Source: Flavobacterium sufflavum
Lineage (GTDB): Bacteria > Bacteroidota > Bacteroidia > Flavobacteriales > Flavobacteriaceae
Direction of reading: 5' to 3'
Length of the DNA: 64,000 nucleotides
Assembly: GCF_004016525.1 (NCBI RefSeq)
Contig: NZ_SACJ01000002.1
Coordinates: 62,001 to 126,000 of the forward strand
The notes under the pieces were generated by a model. That model worked only from the letters and a program-made list of their open reading frames with translations, ran no database searches and was not told the DNA's origin. Shown piece by piece: positions 27,042 to 36,166 of this stretch. The stretch's first letter is position 1, and each line of letters starts with the position of its first letter. Both the position numbers and the translations under genes were made by a program.

Positions 27042-27320
27042 ATGAAAAAATCTATCGTAACAATCGGACTATTTTCTTTAATGTTAGTATTAACATCTTT
27101 CACAACATCAACTACTAATGATGGAGGAAGCAGAAATATCAAAACTGATTATACTTCAAATGATGGAGGAAGCAGAAATATTAAAACTGACTATACTTCA
27201 AATGATGGAGGAAGCAGAAATATCAAAACTGACTATACTTCAAATGACGGAGGAAGCAGAAATATAAAAACTGATTATACTTCAAATGACGGAGGAAGTA
27301 GAAATATCAAAACTGATTAA
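27042..27320 (+). CDS. Secreted tandem-repeat peptide, 14-residue unit x 5
   Basis: 92 residues: a signal peptide (about 1-20, hydrophobic core IVTIGLFSLMLVLTSF), a short TTSTT spacer, then the unit NDGGSRNIKTDYTS at 26-39, 40-53, 54-67 and 68-81, and a final 11-residue copy at 82-92. No known domain is recognised. All repeats are identical as protein, although the 42-base DNA units differ at four third-codon positions (GAT/GAC, AGC/AGT, ATC/ATT/ATA, GAT/GAC). It has its own strong terminator and lies between a LytTR regulator and a TPR sensor kinase. It could be a precursor of repeated short peptides, a repeat-built surface or matrix protein, or a metal-binding repeat; nothing decides between these. 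Confidence 0.85.
   Translation: MKKSIVTIGLFSLMLVLTSFTTSTTNDGGSRNIKTDYTSNDGGSRNIKTDYTSNDGGSRNIKTDYTSNDGGSRNIKTDYTSNDGGSRNIKTD
27117..27317 (+). repeat. Tandem 42-base coding repeat, 4.8 copies
   Basis: Units start at 27117, 27159, 27201, 27243 and 27285. The length is exactly 14 codons and every difference between units is a synonymous third-position change. Confidence 0.97.
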
Positions 27321-27335
27321 TATTTTGAAAATTAT

Positions 27336-27368
27336 AAAAAAAGGCTACCATTTTGGTAGCCTTTTTTT
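27336..27368 (+). terminator. Terminator after the repeat-peptide gene
   Basis: A-rich GGCTACC, loop ATTTT and GGTAGCC followed by T7. It separates the peptide transcript from the kinase gene. Confidence 0.93.
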
Positions 27369-27389
27369 ATGCTACTAATTTAAAATTAG

Positions 27390-27397
27390 TATTTTTG
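27390..27397 (+). promoter_or_regulatory. -7 box of the sensor kinase promoter
   Basis: TATTTTTG lies 19 bases before the TTG start. No TTG at -33 is visible at the normal spacing. Confidence 0.45.
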
Positions 27398-27416
27398 GTG
27401 AAATTCGGAATTACTA

Positions 27417-29453
27417 TTGAAAACAATTACTAAATTAATTTCTTGGATGTTGATATTTGTTTTATTTGGGTGTACCCAAAAAAAGACAGATAAAAAGCCT
27501 ATTACAACATCAAATGATAGTCTTTCATCTTATTTTACTTTAGCTAATGATTTTAATCTTTCAAGGCAGAAACGATTAAGCTACATCATGAAAGCTAATG
27601 AGATTGTAATTAATCAGGAAAATGATTCATTAAATAGGGTTAATCTTTTTAAAATAGCCAATAGATATTTTAATATAAACAATTGGAAAGGATATAAAGA
27701 ATCGGTTAATTTAGTCTTAGAAAATTCTGAAAAAGTAAGCGATACTGTGAGTATGGCTAAAGGTTATGGCTATTTGGGGGATTATTATAGAGTGAAATCT
27801 ATTTCTGATTCTTCATTCTTATTTTATTATAAGGCAGAGAAAATGTATGATAAGCTTAATGATAAATATCAATTAGCCAAAACACTTGTTAATAAAGCCG
27901 ATTTGTTATTTCGAGTTGGAGATTTGATAGGAAGTGAAAAAGAGATTTTTAGAGTATTGCGAATAATTAAAGATGATAATAATGATATTGCTAATGAAAT
28001 AAATTATGATGCCAATAATATTTTAGGCATGGTTTATAATAGTATGAATGAGTATGGAAATGCTATTTCATATCATCAAAAGGCTTTGAAGACTCTTGAT
28101 AAAATGCAGATAATTGGAAAAAATCAAACAATGGCTATTTCTTATTTGAATTTAGGATTAGTATATGTTAATTTGAAAAATTATAAAGTAGCCAATGATT
28201 ATTTTTTGAAAGGGATTGAACAACAAAATATAGACAATCAAGATCCTAGTATTTATGCTTTATTGTTAGATAATTTGGGATATTCAAAATTTAAATTACA
28301 GGATAATGATGGATTGCCTCAATTGTTTTACAAATCATTGAAGATAAGAGATAGCTTAAATCTCAATTCAGAGATTATTTCAAATAAAATTCATCTTTCG
28401 GAATATTATAGCTCTAAAAACGATGAGACTAAATCATTACAGTTCGCAAACGAAGCACTTATTTTAGCAAGAAAGATAAATAGGTCTCGGGAGAAGTTAC
28501 TCGCTTTGAAACAAATTACAGTTATTGATACTAAAAATGCCTCGAGTTATACTAAAGAATACATCCGTATTAATGAAGAGTTGCAAAAAGAAGAGCGTAA
28601 AATGGGAGAAAAATTCTCTCGTATAGAATATGAAACAGATCAGATAAAAGGTGAAAATAGTAGTTTAGAAACTAAGAATCGAAATCTGGTTTACTTTTTT
28701 AGTGGTTTTACAATTTTAGGACTTTTCTTCTACATCATAAAATCACAAAAAGCTAAAAACAGAGAGTTGTTGTACAAACAACAACAACAAAAAGCGAATG
28801 AGGATATTTATAACTTAATGATATCACAACAAAATACAATTGAGGCTAACAGGGTTCAAGAGAAAAAACGTGTGGCTCAGGAGTTGCATGACGGAGTTTT
28901 GGGTAGGATGTTTGGCGTGCGTATGAATTTAGAAGGTTTGAATCAATTTAATGACGATTTAGCCGTTACCCAGCGACATGATTATTTGGCGGAATTGAAA
29001 AATATTGAACAGGATATTCGTGAAATTTCTCATGATTTGAATAGAGAAAAATCAGAATTAATTAATAACTTCGTTGCAATTGTCGATAATCTTTTTGAGG
29101 AGCAAAGAAAAACTTTTTCGTGTAAGTTGTTTTCTAGTATCGATTCAAATATAAAATGGGATTTGGCTGTCAATTCGGTGAAGATAAACTTGTATCGAAT
29201 CATTCAAGAATCATTGCAGAATATTAACAAATATGCAAATGCAACGACAATTAAAGTCGAGTTGAAGAAACAAGAGAACAATATTATATTGACAATTACT
29301 GATGATGGAGTGGGCTTTAATGTTAATTTGAAAAAGAAAGGAATAGGTTTGCAAAATATGATTTCACGTGCTAAGGAGTGTAATGGAGATTTTAATGTGA
29401 AATCAAAAAAAGGTGAAGGAACAACAATTATGGTTACTATTCCGTTAGAATAA
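27417..29453 (+). CDS. TPR-containing sensor histidine kinase (NarL-partner type)
   Basis: 678 residues from a TTG start. The N-terminus is a lipoprotein-like signal (LFGC, Cys19). A long TPR region (about 80-370, e.g. GYLGDYYRV, NILGMVYNSMNEYGNAISYHQKAL and YLNLGLVYVNLKNYKVANDYFLKG) is expected in the periplasm. A coiled coil leads to a transmembrane helix at about 424-444. The cytoplasmic part has a HisKA_3 domain with His491 in AQELHDGVLGRM, and an HATPase with ESLQNINKYANA and TDDGVGFN, GIGLQNM and GEGTTI boxes. It probably phosphorylates the regulator encoded 21 bases downstream. The ligand is unknown; periplasmic TPRs commonly bind peptides or proteins, so the secreted repeat protein upstream is a candidate. 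Confidence 0.92.
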   Translation: MKTITKLISWMLIFVLFGCTQKKTDKKPITTSNDSLSSYFTLANDFNLSRQKRLSYIMKANEIVINQENDSLNRVNLFKIANRYFNINNWKGYKESVNLVLENSEKVSDTVSMAKGYGYLGDYYRVKSISDSSFLFYYKAEKMYDKLNDKYQLAKTLVNKADLLFRVGDLIGSEKEIFRVLRIIKDDNNDIANEINYDANNILGMVYNSMNEYGNAISYHQKALKTLDKMQIIGKNQTMAISYLNLGLVYVNLKNYKVANDYFLKGIEQQNIDNQDPSIYALLLDNLGYSKFKLQDNDGLPQLFYKSLKIRDSLNLNSEIISNKIHLSEYYSSKNDETKSLQFANEALILARKINRSREKLLALKQITVIDTKNASSYTKEYIRINEELQKEERKMGEKFSRIEYETDQIKGENSSLETKNRNLVYFFSGFTILGLFFYIIKSQKAKNRELLYKQQQQKANEDIYNLMISQQNTIEANRVQEKKRVAQELHDGVLGRMFGVRMNLEGLNQFNDDLAVTQRHDYLAELKNIEQDIREISHDLNREKSELINNFVAIVDNLFEEQRKTFSCKLFSSIDSNIKWDLAVNSVKINLYRIIQESLQNINKYANATTIKVELKKQENNIILTITDDGVGFNVNLKKKGIGLQNMISRAKECNGDFNVKSKKGEGTTIMVTIPLE

Positions 29454-29474
29454 GAAACAAATACCTTATAGTAA

Positions 29475-30161
29475 ATGACAATTGAAACAGCTGAAGCAAG
29501 GCTTAAAAAAAACATCTTAATTGTTGATGATCATCCTTTTATTATTCAAGGGTATAAAAATGCTATAACTCGATATGAGCCTAATCAATACGAGTTTTCT
29601 ATTCTGGAAGCAAAAGATTGTGAGTCGGCTTATCATGTTATTACAAATCCTACTGTTACTTTTGATGTAGCTTTTTTGGATATTAGTATGCCTTCTTATG
29701 AAGAAAAAGAGCTTTATTCAGGAGAAGATTTGGCCAAATTGATTCTGGAGTACATGCCTGATTGCAAAATCATTATGTTGACTATGTTTACAGAGTTTTT
29801 GAAATTAAAAACATTGATTAACAAAGTTAATCCAAGAGGGTTAGTCATAAAAAATGATTTAACTTTTGATGAGTTGTTAAATGCCTTTGATAAGGTTATT
29901 AAAGATGAGGTGTATTACAGTAAATCCATTTTAGAAATGCTGGAGTCGCATGATAATTCAATCGAAATTGATTTATTTGATAAGCAAATATTGTTTCATT
30001 TATCCAAAGGAACAGAAATTCAGGATATGCCACAATTTATACCAATATCTTTAAATGCGATAGAATCAAGAAAGTCGAATCTTAAAGAGTTGCTTAATGT
30101 AGTAGGGGAAGAGGATTTAGAGCTTGTAAAAGCAGCCAAGAACAAAGGCTTGATTTTTTAA
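29475..30161 (+). CDS. NarL/LuxR-type response regulator
   Basis: 228 residues. The receiver (about 12-140) has Asp18/Asp19 in IVDDHP, phospho-acceptor Asp69 in AFLDISMP and Lys126. The C-terminal region (about 165-228, DKQILFHLSKGTEIQDMPQFIPISLNAIESRKSNLKELL) aligns with the LuxR helix-turn-helix, although it is diverged in the first helix; the typical ending AAKNKGLIF is kept. It should receive phosphate from the TPR kinase just upstream and act as a transcription factor, targets unknown. It is the last gene of the pair; a bidirectional hairpin follows. Confidence 0.9.
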   Translation: MTIETAEARLKKNILIVDDHPFIIQGYKNAITRYEPNQYEFSILEAKDCESAYHVITNPTVTFDVAFLDISMPSYEEKELYSGEDLAKLILEYMPDCKIIMLTMFTEFLKLKTLINKVNPRGLVIKNDLTFDELLNAFDKVIKDEVYYSKSILEMLESHDNSIEIDLFDKQILFHLSKGTEIQDMPQFIPISLNAIESRKSNLKELLNVVGEEDLELVKAAKNKGLIF

Positions 30162-30177
30162 ATATTAGAAAAAAACA

Positions 30178-30221
30178 TAAAAAAACACCGTCTCATTCTA
30201 AAAAAATGAAACGGTGTTTTG
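30178..30221. terminator. Bidirectional terminator between the response regulator and thiL
   Basis: AAAACACCGT and ACGGTGTTTT arms with partial inner pairing; A/T runs on both sides serve the convergent genes. Confidence 0.85.
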
Positions 30222-30229
30222 ATTTGAAA

Positions 30230-31276
30230 TTATTCACTTAAAGCATTCCAGCCTCTGGCTTTCAATGCAATTTTTGTATTAGCTCTTGTCACTAGATGGA
30301 TGCCCTCATTTTCTTCAGTCATGTGACCAATGATAGAGAAATTAGGATTTCCTTTAATTTTGTCGAAATCTTCAATTGGGATAGTGAAAAGTAATTCATA
30401 GTCTTCACCGCCGTTGATTGCTACTGTGGTACTGTCAATATTAAATTCTTCACACACATTGATAAATTGTGGATCTAGAGGTAATTTGTCTTCATATAAA
30501 TTACAACCTACGTTAGATTGCTTGCATAAATGTATAATCTCCGACGATAATCCATCCGAAATATCAATCATCGATGTAGGTTTTATTTCTAAGGCGTGCA
30601 ATAAAGTGCGAACGTCTTTACGGGCTTCAGGTTTTAATTGGCGTTCGATAAGGTAGGTATAAGCATCTAAATCAGGCTGCGAATTTGGATTCACCTGGAA
30701 AACTTGTTTTTCTCTTTCTAAAACCTGTAATCCCATATAAGCAGCACCAATATCACCGGTAACCACTAATAAATTAGTTGCTTTCGCACCATTTCTGTAT
30801 ATGATTTCTTCTTCATCGGCTTCTCCTAAAACAGTAATACTGATGATTAGTCCTTTTTGAGAAGAGGTAGTGTCGCCACCAATAACATCCACTTTGTATT
30901 CATTGGCAGCAAGTGTAATTCCTGCGTATAATTCTTCGAGCGCTTCAAGCGGAAAACGGTTAGAAACCGCAATCGAAACTGTAATCTGGGTAGCTTTGGC
31001 ATTCATGGCACAGATGTCCGAAACATTAGTAACAACAGCTTTGTAACCCAAATGTTTTAATGGCATATAGGCTAAGTCAAAATGAACGCCTTCGACCATA
31101 ATATCGGTAGAAACCACTACTTTTTTGTCTTTGAAATCCAAAACAGCAGCATCGTCACCAATTCCTTTTAAAGTTGAAGCTTGATTGATTTCAAAATTTT
31201 TAGTCAAATGCTCTATCAATCCAAATTCGCCCAATTGAGCTATGCTTGTACGTTGTGGGTTTTTATCTTCAATCAT
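30230..31276 (-). CDS. thiL: Thiamine-monophosphate kinase
   Basis: 348 residues. AIR-synthase-like fold motifs are present: EFGLIEHLTKNF, GIGDDAAVLDF, VVSTDIMVEGVHFDLAYMP, AVVTNVSDICAMNA and VIGGDTTSS, then the MIDISDGLSSEIIHLC and NGGEDYELLFT blocks of the second half. It phosphorylates thiamine monophosphate to the active cofactor thiamine diphosphate. No other thi gene and no recognisable TPP riboswitch is nearby. A minus-strand TATCTTTG (plus 31298-31305) is a likely -7 box. Confidence 0.96.
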   Translation of the reverse strand: MIEDKNPQRTSIAQLGEFGLIEHLTKNFEINQASTLKGIGDDAAVLDFKDKKVVVSTDIMVEGVHFDLAYMPLKHLGYKAVVTNVSDICAMNAKATQITVSIAVSNRFPLEALEELYAGITLAANEYKVDVIGGDTTSSQKGLIISITVLGEADEEEIIYRNGAKATNLLVVTGDIGAAYMGLQVLEREKQVFQVNPNSQPDLDAYTYLIERQLKPEARKDVRTLLHALEIKPTSMIDISDGLSSEIIHLCKQSNVGCNLYEDKLPLDPQFINVCEEFNIDSTTVAINGGEDYELLFTIPIEDFDKIKGNPNFSIIGHMTEENEGIHLVTRANTKIALKARGWNALSE

Positions 31277-31469
31277 AGTTTGTAAGTTTCAAAAGCACAA
31301 AGATACAAAGTTGTAGAGGTTTTGTCTAATTAAAAGAAAGCTGATTTCTGGGGTTTATTTTAGACTAAATCATACTTTTTAAAAAAGATCAATTTAAAAA
31401 TACTACTGACAAACTGTTGTCACTGACCGTATCTAATTTTGAAGAAGTAAAAATTAAAACTTTAAAATT

Positions 31470-31949
31470 ATGAAAACATTAGCGGCACAAGTTATTACTC
31501 CTGAAGATTTATTAAAACACTGGCAAGGACATCGTGCCTTAACACGTCGAGTGATTGAATTATTTCCAGAAAAAGATTTCTTCGAATTTTCAATCGGCGG
31601 AATGCGACCTTTTTCAAAATTGGCAGATGAACTTCTGGCTATTGGCGCACCTGCTTTAAAAGGAATTGTAAATCGAGATATTCAACCTTATACAGAAGGA
31701 ACGGAAAAGCTAACTTTAAAAACCCAATATCTTGAAAAATGGGATGAAGCTACTGCCGAAATTAATAAATATTGGGAGCAATTATCAATCGAAGATTTTA
31801 ATGAAACCTTCAATTTGTTTGGTCAATATGAATTTCCGATAATTCATAATATTCTATATTTTATTGATAACGAAGTGCATCATCGTGGTCAGGGTTATGT
31901 TTATTTGCGCGCTTTAGGTATTGAGCCTCCTTTTTTCTGGGAAAGATAA
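31470..31949 (+). CDS. DinB-family (YfiT-like) four-helix protein
   Basis: 159 residues, helical, with no signal peptide. The pattern of a His in the first helix (HWQGHRALTRRV), a central segment, and HHRGQGYVYLRALG near the C-terminus matches the metal-binding DinB/YfiT fold. This DinB family is unrelated to DNA polymerase IV; members often act as thiol-dependent transferases or detoxification enzymes, and the substrate here is unknown. It is convergent with a WYL-domain regulator, and the two share one hairpin; DinB-family and YafY-type genes are frequent neighbours, which suggests a functional link. Confidence 0.85.
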   Translation: MKTLAAQVITPEDLLKHWQGHRALTRRVIELFPEKDFFEFSIGGMRPFSKLADELLAIGAPALKGIVNRDIQPYTEGTEKLTLKTQYLEKWDEATAEINKYWEQLSIEDFNETFNLFGQYEFPIIHNILYFIDNEVHHRGQGYVYLRALGIEPPFFWER

Positions 31950-31955
31950 AATTTT

Positions 31956-31993
31956 AAAACTCCTAAAATGAATTTCGTTTTAGGAGTTTTTTT
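31956..31993. terminator. Shared terminator of the DinB-family gene and the WYL regulator
   Basis: AAAACTCCTAAAA pairs with TTTTAGGAGTTTT (31956-31990). The T run overlaps the stop codon of the regulator gene on the other strand. Confidence 0.9.
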
Positions 31994-32951
31994 ATGAAAG
32001 TCTTTGTTTGTTTATTTCCAGTAATTCCAGAATTCTTGTTTTTAATCCTTCTGGCTCCAATATAGTTGCATAATCTCCAAACATCAAATACCAACGCGAA
32101 AAACCATTTTCAATATCACGGCACATAAAAGTCATTTCGATTTTGTCATCGATTATTTTTTCTGAAACAAAACCGTGGTATTTTCGTTCAAATGCTAAAT
32201 ATTTAGTAATTTTTTTATCTACAAGAATTCGAACTTTGGTAGTAGAAACATTCTTGTTTTTATCCAAATAGGTTTCTAATGCATCGTGTTCTATAGAGAA
32301 TGGGATTTCCGTTTTTTTGATTCCGTGAACTCGATCAGTTCTAAATTGACGATAATCCTTTCGCAAATGACAATAACCTAGCATGTACCAATTGTTATTG
32401 TCGTGAAAAACACCAACAGGCTCAATATGTCGCACGGTAATTCCCTCCGATTGAATGGCTTCATACGAAAGAATAACTTGTGTTTTTTCGGCTATACTTT
32501 CAAAAATCGTGGCTAGAGTATTGGGAGATTTGTCGTTAAAAAGTTTCTCCGAAGATTGCACCAAAACATTTGATTCTATGCTGGACACCCAATCTTTATC
32601 ATCACTTCTAAGTACGGCTTTTAATTTGTACATCGCCGAAGTATAATGATTGCCAAGAGTGACATCAGTAAATTTCTGCATTAATTTTTCAGCAGCAATG
32701 AAACTACTGGCTTCTTCTCTCGTAAACATAACTGGTGGCAATCGATAGCCGTCCATTAAAGCATAACCAACGCCAGCCTCACTATAAATAGGGACTCCAG
32801 AAGCTTCCAGCGTACGAATGTCACGATAAATAGTGCGCAAACTCACCTCAAAACGATTGGCCAATTCCTGTGCTTTTACAATTTTTTTGGATTGTAATTG
32901 AATAAGAATAGCAACAATGCGGTCAAATCGTTTTGGGGTTTCGTCGAGCAT
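31992..32951 (-). CDS. YafY-type transcriptional regulator (HTH + WYL domain)
   Basis: 319 residues. An N-terminal winged helix (about 7-65) reads RFDRIVAILIQLQSKKIVKAQELANRFEVSLRTIYRDIRTLEASGVPI, and a WYL domain follows (about 140-225, with NNWYMLGYCHLRKDYRQFRTDRV), then a WCX extension. WYL domains sense ligands, often nucleic acids or nucleotides, and such regulators control stress and defence genes. Its convergent neighbour, the DinB-family gene, is a plausible functional partner. DNA targets cannot be read from this sequence. Confidence 0.92.
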   Translation of the reverse strand: MLDETPKRFDRIVAILIQLQSKKIVKAQELANRFEVSLRTIYRDIRTLEASGVPIYSEAGVGYALMDGYRLPPVMFTREEASSFIAAEKLMQKFTDVTLGNHYTSAMYKLKAVLRSDDKDWVSSIESNVLVQSSEKLFNDKSPNTLATIFESIAEKTQVILSYEAIQSEGITVRHIEPVGVFHDNNNWYMLGYCHLRKDYRQFRTDRVHGIKKTEIPFSIEHDALETYLDKNKNVSTTKVRILVDKKITKYLAFERKYHGFVSEKIIDDKIEMTFMCRDIENGFSRWYLMFGDYATILEPEGLKTRILELLEINKQRLS

Positions 32952-33010
32952 GATTATGATTTTTTACTTCAAAGATACAGTTTTACTATTTTTGGGAATT
33001 GAATTAAAAC

Positions 33011-33043
33011 AAAAAAACCTGACAATTTTCATCGTCAGGTTTT
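33011..33043 (-). terminator. Terminator of lepA
   Basis: On the minus strand AAAACCTGAC... pairs with ...GTCAGGTTTT and runs into U. It is preceded by an AGAGAATAGAATATAGAG tract (plus 33043-33060). Confidence 0.85.
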
Positions 33044-33083
33044 CTCTATATTCTATTCTCTTTGTTCTTTTTTTCTAAAAAAA

Positions 33084-34880
33084 CTAGTCATTCAGCTTCA
33101 ATACAGCCATAAACGCCTCTTGTGGAATCTCAACGTTTCCTACTTGACGCATACGTTTTTTACCTTTTTTCTGTTTTTCCAATAATTTACGTTTACGTGA
33201 AATATCTCCACCATAACATTTGGCAGTAACGTCTTTACGAAGTGCTTTAATCGTTTCACGAGCAATAATTTTAGCTCCAATTGCAGCCTGAATAGGAATA
33301 TCAAATTGCTGTCTTGGAATCAACTCACGCAATTTTTCAGTCATTTTTTTACCAATATGGTACGCGTTGTCTTCGTGAATCAAAGCAGAAAGCGCATCTA
33401 CATTTTGTCCGTTTAATAAAACGTCCAATTTTACTAATTTAGAAGTACGCATTCCAATAGGTGAATAATCAAAAGAAGCATATCCTTTAGAAACGGTTTT
33501 TAAACGGTCGTAGAAATCAAATACAATTTCGGCCAATGGCATATCAAAATTTAATTCAACTCTTTCTGTTGTCAAATAGGTTTGATTGGTAATTAATCCA
33601 CGTTTTTCGATACACAAACTCATTACATTTCCAACAAAATCAGATTTGGTAATGATAGTCGCTTTGATATAAGGTTCTTCTACTCTGTCCAGTTTTGATG
33701 GTTCCGGTAAGTCAGAAGGATTGTTTACAATTAAAATAGTATCTGGTTCTTTTTTGGTAAACGCATGATAAGAAACGTTAGGAACCGTAGTAATTACAGT
33801 CATGTCGAACTCGCGTTCCAGACGTTCCTGGATAATTTCCATGTGCAACATTCCTAAGAATCCGCAACGGAAACCAAAACCTAAGGCTGCCGAACTTTCA
33901 GGTGTAAATACAAGTGAAGCATCGTTCAATTGCAGTTTTTCCATCGAAGCACGCAAATCTTCGTAATCTTCGGTGTCAACAGGATAGATTCCGGCAAAAA
34001 CCATTGGTTTTACGTCCTCGAACCCTGTGATCATATTCGTAGTTGGCGTTTTGGCATCGGTGATGGTGTCACCTACTTTTACTTCTTTCGCTTCTTTAAT
34101 TCCCGAAATCAAGTATCCAACATCACCTGTCGAAATCACATTTTTAGGAACTTGGTTTAATTTCAACGTTCCTACTTCATCAGCAAAATATTCATTGCCG
34201 GTAGCCATGAATTTAATCTTTTGTCCTTTCTTTATTTCTCCATTTTTCACACGGAAAATAACCTCAATTCCACGAAACGGATTGTAGTGTGAATCAAAAA
34301 TTAATGCTTGCAATGGTTCATCAACATTTCCTTTTGGAGCAGGAATTTTTTCGATAATGGCAGCCAAAATATTTTCGACACCAAAACCGGTTTTACCCGA
34401 AGCATGAATAATATCTTCCAGTTTGCATCCCAATAAATCAATAATATCGTCACTTACTTCCTCCGGATTAGCAGATGGTAAATCGACTTTATTTAAAACC
34501 GGAATAATTTCCAAATCGTTTTCTAAAGCCAAATACAAGTTCGAAATGGTTTGTGCCTGGATGCTTTGAGCAGCATCCACAATTAATAAAGCACCTTCGC
34601 AAGCAGCAATCGAACGGGAAACTTCATAAGAAAAATCCACGTGACCCGGAGTGTCAATCAAGTTTAAGATATAGTCCTCACCTTTGTATTTGTATTCCAT
34701 TTGTATCGCATGACTCTTAATGGTAATTCCACGCTCACGCTCCAAATCCATGTTGTCGAGTAACTGCGCTTTTTCTTCACGGGCCGTAACGGTTTGTGTG
34801 GCACCAAGAAGTCTGTCAGCAAGTGTACTCTTTCCGTGGTCAATATGTGCAATAATGCAAAAATTTCTTATCTTTTTCAT
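33084..34880 (-). CDS. lepA: Elongation factor 4
   Basis: 598 residues, the standard length. GTPase motifs: [13 protein letters not shown] (G1), the switch [26 protein letters not shown] (G3) and [11 protein letters not shown] (G4). Domains II, III and V and the LepA-specific C-terminal domain ([12 protein letters not shown] and [17 protein letters not shown]) follow. This ribosomal GTPase acts on stalled or mispositioned ribosomes and in 30S biogenesis. It is divergent from dusB, has a complete promoter, and is followed by a terminator. Confidence 0.97.
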   Translation of the reverse strand: MKKIRNFCIIAHIDHGKSTLADRLLGATQTVTAREEKAQLLDNMDLERERGITIKSHAIQMEYKYKGEDYILNLIDTPGHVDFSYEVSRSIAACEGALLIVDAAQSIQAQTISNLYLALENDLEIIPVLNKVDLPSANPEEVSDDIIDLLGCKLEDIIHASGKTGFGVENILAAIIEKIPAPKGNVDEPLQALIFDSHYNPFRGIEVIFRVKNGEIKKGQKIKFMATGNEYFADEVGTLKLNQVPKNVISTGDVGYLISGIKEAKEVKVGDTITDAKTPTTNMITGFEDVKPMVFAGIYPVDTEDYEDLRASMEKLQLNDASLVFTPESSAALGFGFRCGFLGMLHMEIIQERLEREFDMTVITTVPNVSYHAFTKKEPDTILIVNNPSDLPEPSKLDRVEEPYIKATIITKSDFVGNVMSLCIEKRGLITNQTYLTTERVELNFDMPLAEIVFDFYDRLKTVSKGYASFDYSPIGMRTSKLVKLDVLLNGQNVDALSALIHEDNAYHIGKKMTEKLRELIPRQQFDIPIQAAIGAKIIARETIKALRKDVTAKCYGGDISRKRKLLEKQKKGKKRMRQVGNVEIPQEAFMAVLKLND

Positions 34881-35002
34881 TTTGTCTAAATATCAATATT
34901 GTAAATCCTACTGATTTTACTTAGGAGTTTAGTTGTTTTGTTCTGCAAAAAAGATTCCTTTTTCAACTACTAACTCAACCCAAAAACCAGTCGATTAATC
35001 TG

Positions 35003-35031
35003 CAAATATACGCTAAATTCGCTAGCTTCAA
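35003..35031 (-). promoter_or_regulatory. Promoter of lepA
   Basis: On the minus strand TTG (plus 35029-35031), an 18-base spacer and TATATTTG (plus 35003-35010). The predicted leader is about 115 bases. Confidence 0.6.
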
Positions 35032-35108
35032 AGCTTATAATTTATAAACTAAAAGCTTTATAACGAAGTCTTTCCCAATTCTTCTTTTATCTTTTCATCT
35101 AAAAAGTG

Positions 35109-35116
35109 TAATTTTG
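35109..35116 (+). promoter_or_regulatory. -7 box of the dusB promoter
   Basis: TAATTTTG lies 16 bases before the dusB ATG; the -33 TTG is not evident. Confidence 0.45.
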
Positions 35117-35132
35117 CAGCAAATTTCAGAAG

Positions 35133-36125
35133 ATGATCAAGATTGGCAACATAGAATTACCCGATTTCCCATTATTACTAGCACCTATGGAGGACGTGAG
35201 CGATCCGCCATTTCGTCGTTTGTGTAAAATGCACGGAGCCGATATGATGTACTCTGAATTTATTTCTTCCGAAGGTTTGATTCGTGATGCTATCAAAAGC
35301 CGAATGAAGCTCGATATTTTTGATTATGAACGTCCTGTGGGAATTCAGATTTTTGGAGGAGATGAAGAAGCAATGGCACTTTCGTCTAAAATTGTAACAA
35401 CGGTAAATCCAGATTTAATTGATATCAACTTTGGTTGTCCAGTTAAAAAAGTGGTTTGCAAAGGTGCTGGAGCCGGAGTGTTGAAAGATGTTGATTTGAT
35501 GGTGCGTTTGACAAAAGCAGTGATTGATAGTACAAATCTTCCTGTAACGGTAAAGACCCGTTTGGGTTGGGATGACAATTCGATTAATATTGATGAAGTG
35601 GCGGAACGTTTACAGGATATTGGCGTGCAAGCCTTATCTATTCACGCTCGAACCCGTGCTCAGATGTACAAAGGTCATTCCGATTGGTCGCACATTGCAA
35701 GAGTAAAAAATAACCCTAGAATTACAATGCCTATTTTCGGGAACGGAGATATCGATTCGCCGGAAAAAGCATTGCATTATAAAAATGAATACGGTATCGA
35801 CGGTATCATGATAGGTCGTGCCGCCATTGGTTATCCTTGGATTTTTGACGAAATCAAACATTTCTTTAAAACAGGAGAGCATTTGGCAAAACCTACTGTT
35901 GCTGATAGAGTGGAAGCAGTTCGTAATCACCTCACTTGGGCAATGGAATGGAAAGGTGAACGTCTTGGTATTGTTGAAACCAGACCGCATTATACCAATT
36001 ACTTTAAAGGGATTCATTCTTTTAAAACCTACAAACAAAAACTAGTGACTTTAGACCGTCCAGAAGAATTATATGCTGTCTTGAATGAGATTGAAGAAGC
36101 ATATGCGGGTTATGAAGTAGTGTAA
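35133..36125 (+). CDS. dusB: tRNA-dihydrouridine synthase (DusB type)
   Basis: 330 residues, FMN-binding TIM barrel. LAPMEDVSDPPFRRLC at the N-terminus, INFGCPVKKVVCKGAGAG with catalytic Cys102, VKTRLGWDD, HARTRAQMYKGHSDW and GNGDIDSPEKA, with a GRAAIGYPWIF segment binding flavin phosphate. It reduces specific uridines in tRNA to dihydrouridine. DusB assignment rests on overall similarity. It stands alone between lepA and the convergent permease gene. Confidence 0.94.
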   Translation: MIKIGNIELPDFPLLLAPMEDVSDPPFRRLCKMHGADMMYSEFISSEGLIRDAIKSRMKLDIFDYERPVGIQIFGGDEEAMALSSKIVTTVNPDLIDINFGCPVKKVVCKGAGAGVLKDVDLMVRLTKAVIDSTNLPVTVKTRLGWDDNSINIDEVAERLQDIGVQALSIHARTRAQMYKGHSDWSHIARVKNNPRITMPIFGNGDIDSPEKALHYKNEYGIDGIMIGRAAIGYPWIFDEIKHFFKTGEHLAKPTVADRVEAVRNHLTWAMEWKGERLGIVETRPHYTNYFKGIHSFKTYKQKLVTLDRPEELYAVLNEIEEAYAGYEVV

Positions 36126-36166
36126 AACTATAGATTTAAACCTGTTGGGTTTTGTAGATCAAAATT

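Noticed and set aside
26909..27142. 77-codon minus-strand frame overlapping the repeat-peptide signal sequence
   Set aside because: Hydrophobic antisense of a signal peptide; no promoter in that direction.
27117..27317. CRISPR array made of the 42-base repeats
   Set aside because: Units are directly adjacent with no spacers, in frame, and differ only at synonymous sites; this is a coding tandem repeat.
31277..31469. TPP riboswitch upstream of thiL
   Set aside because: No CUGAGA-type core was found in either orientation, and the predicted thiL leader is too short.
35634..36038. 134-codon minus-strand frame inside dusB
   Set aside because: Shadow of a conserved enzyme with atypical composition.
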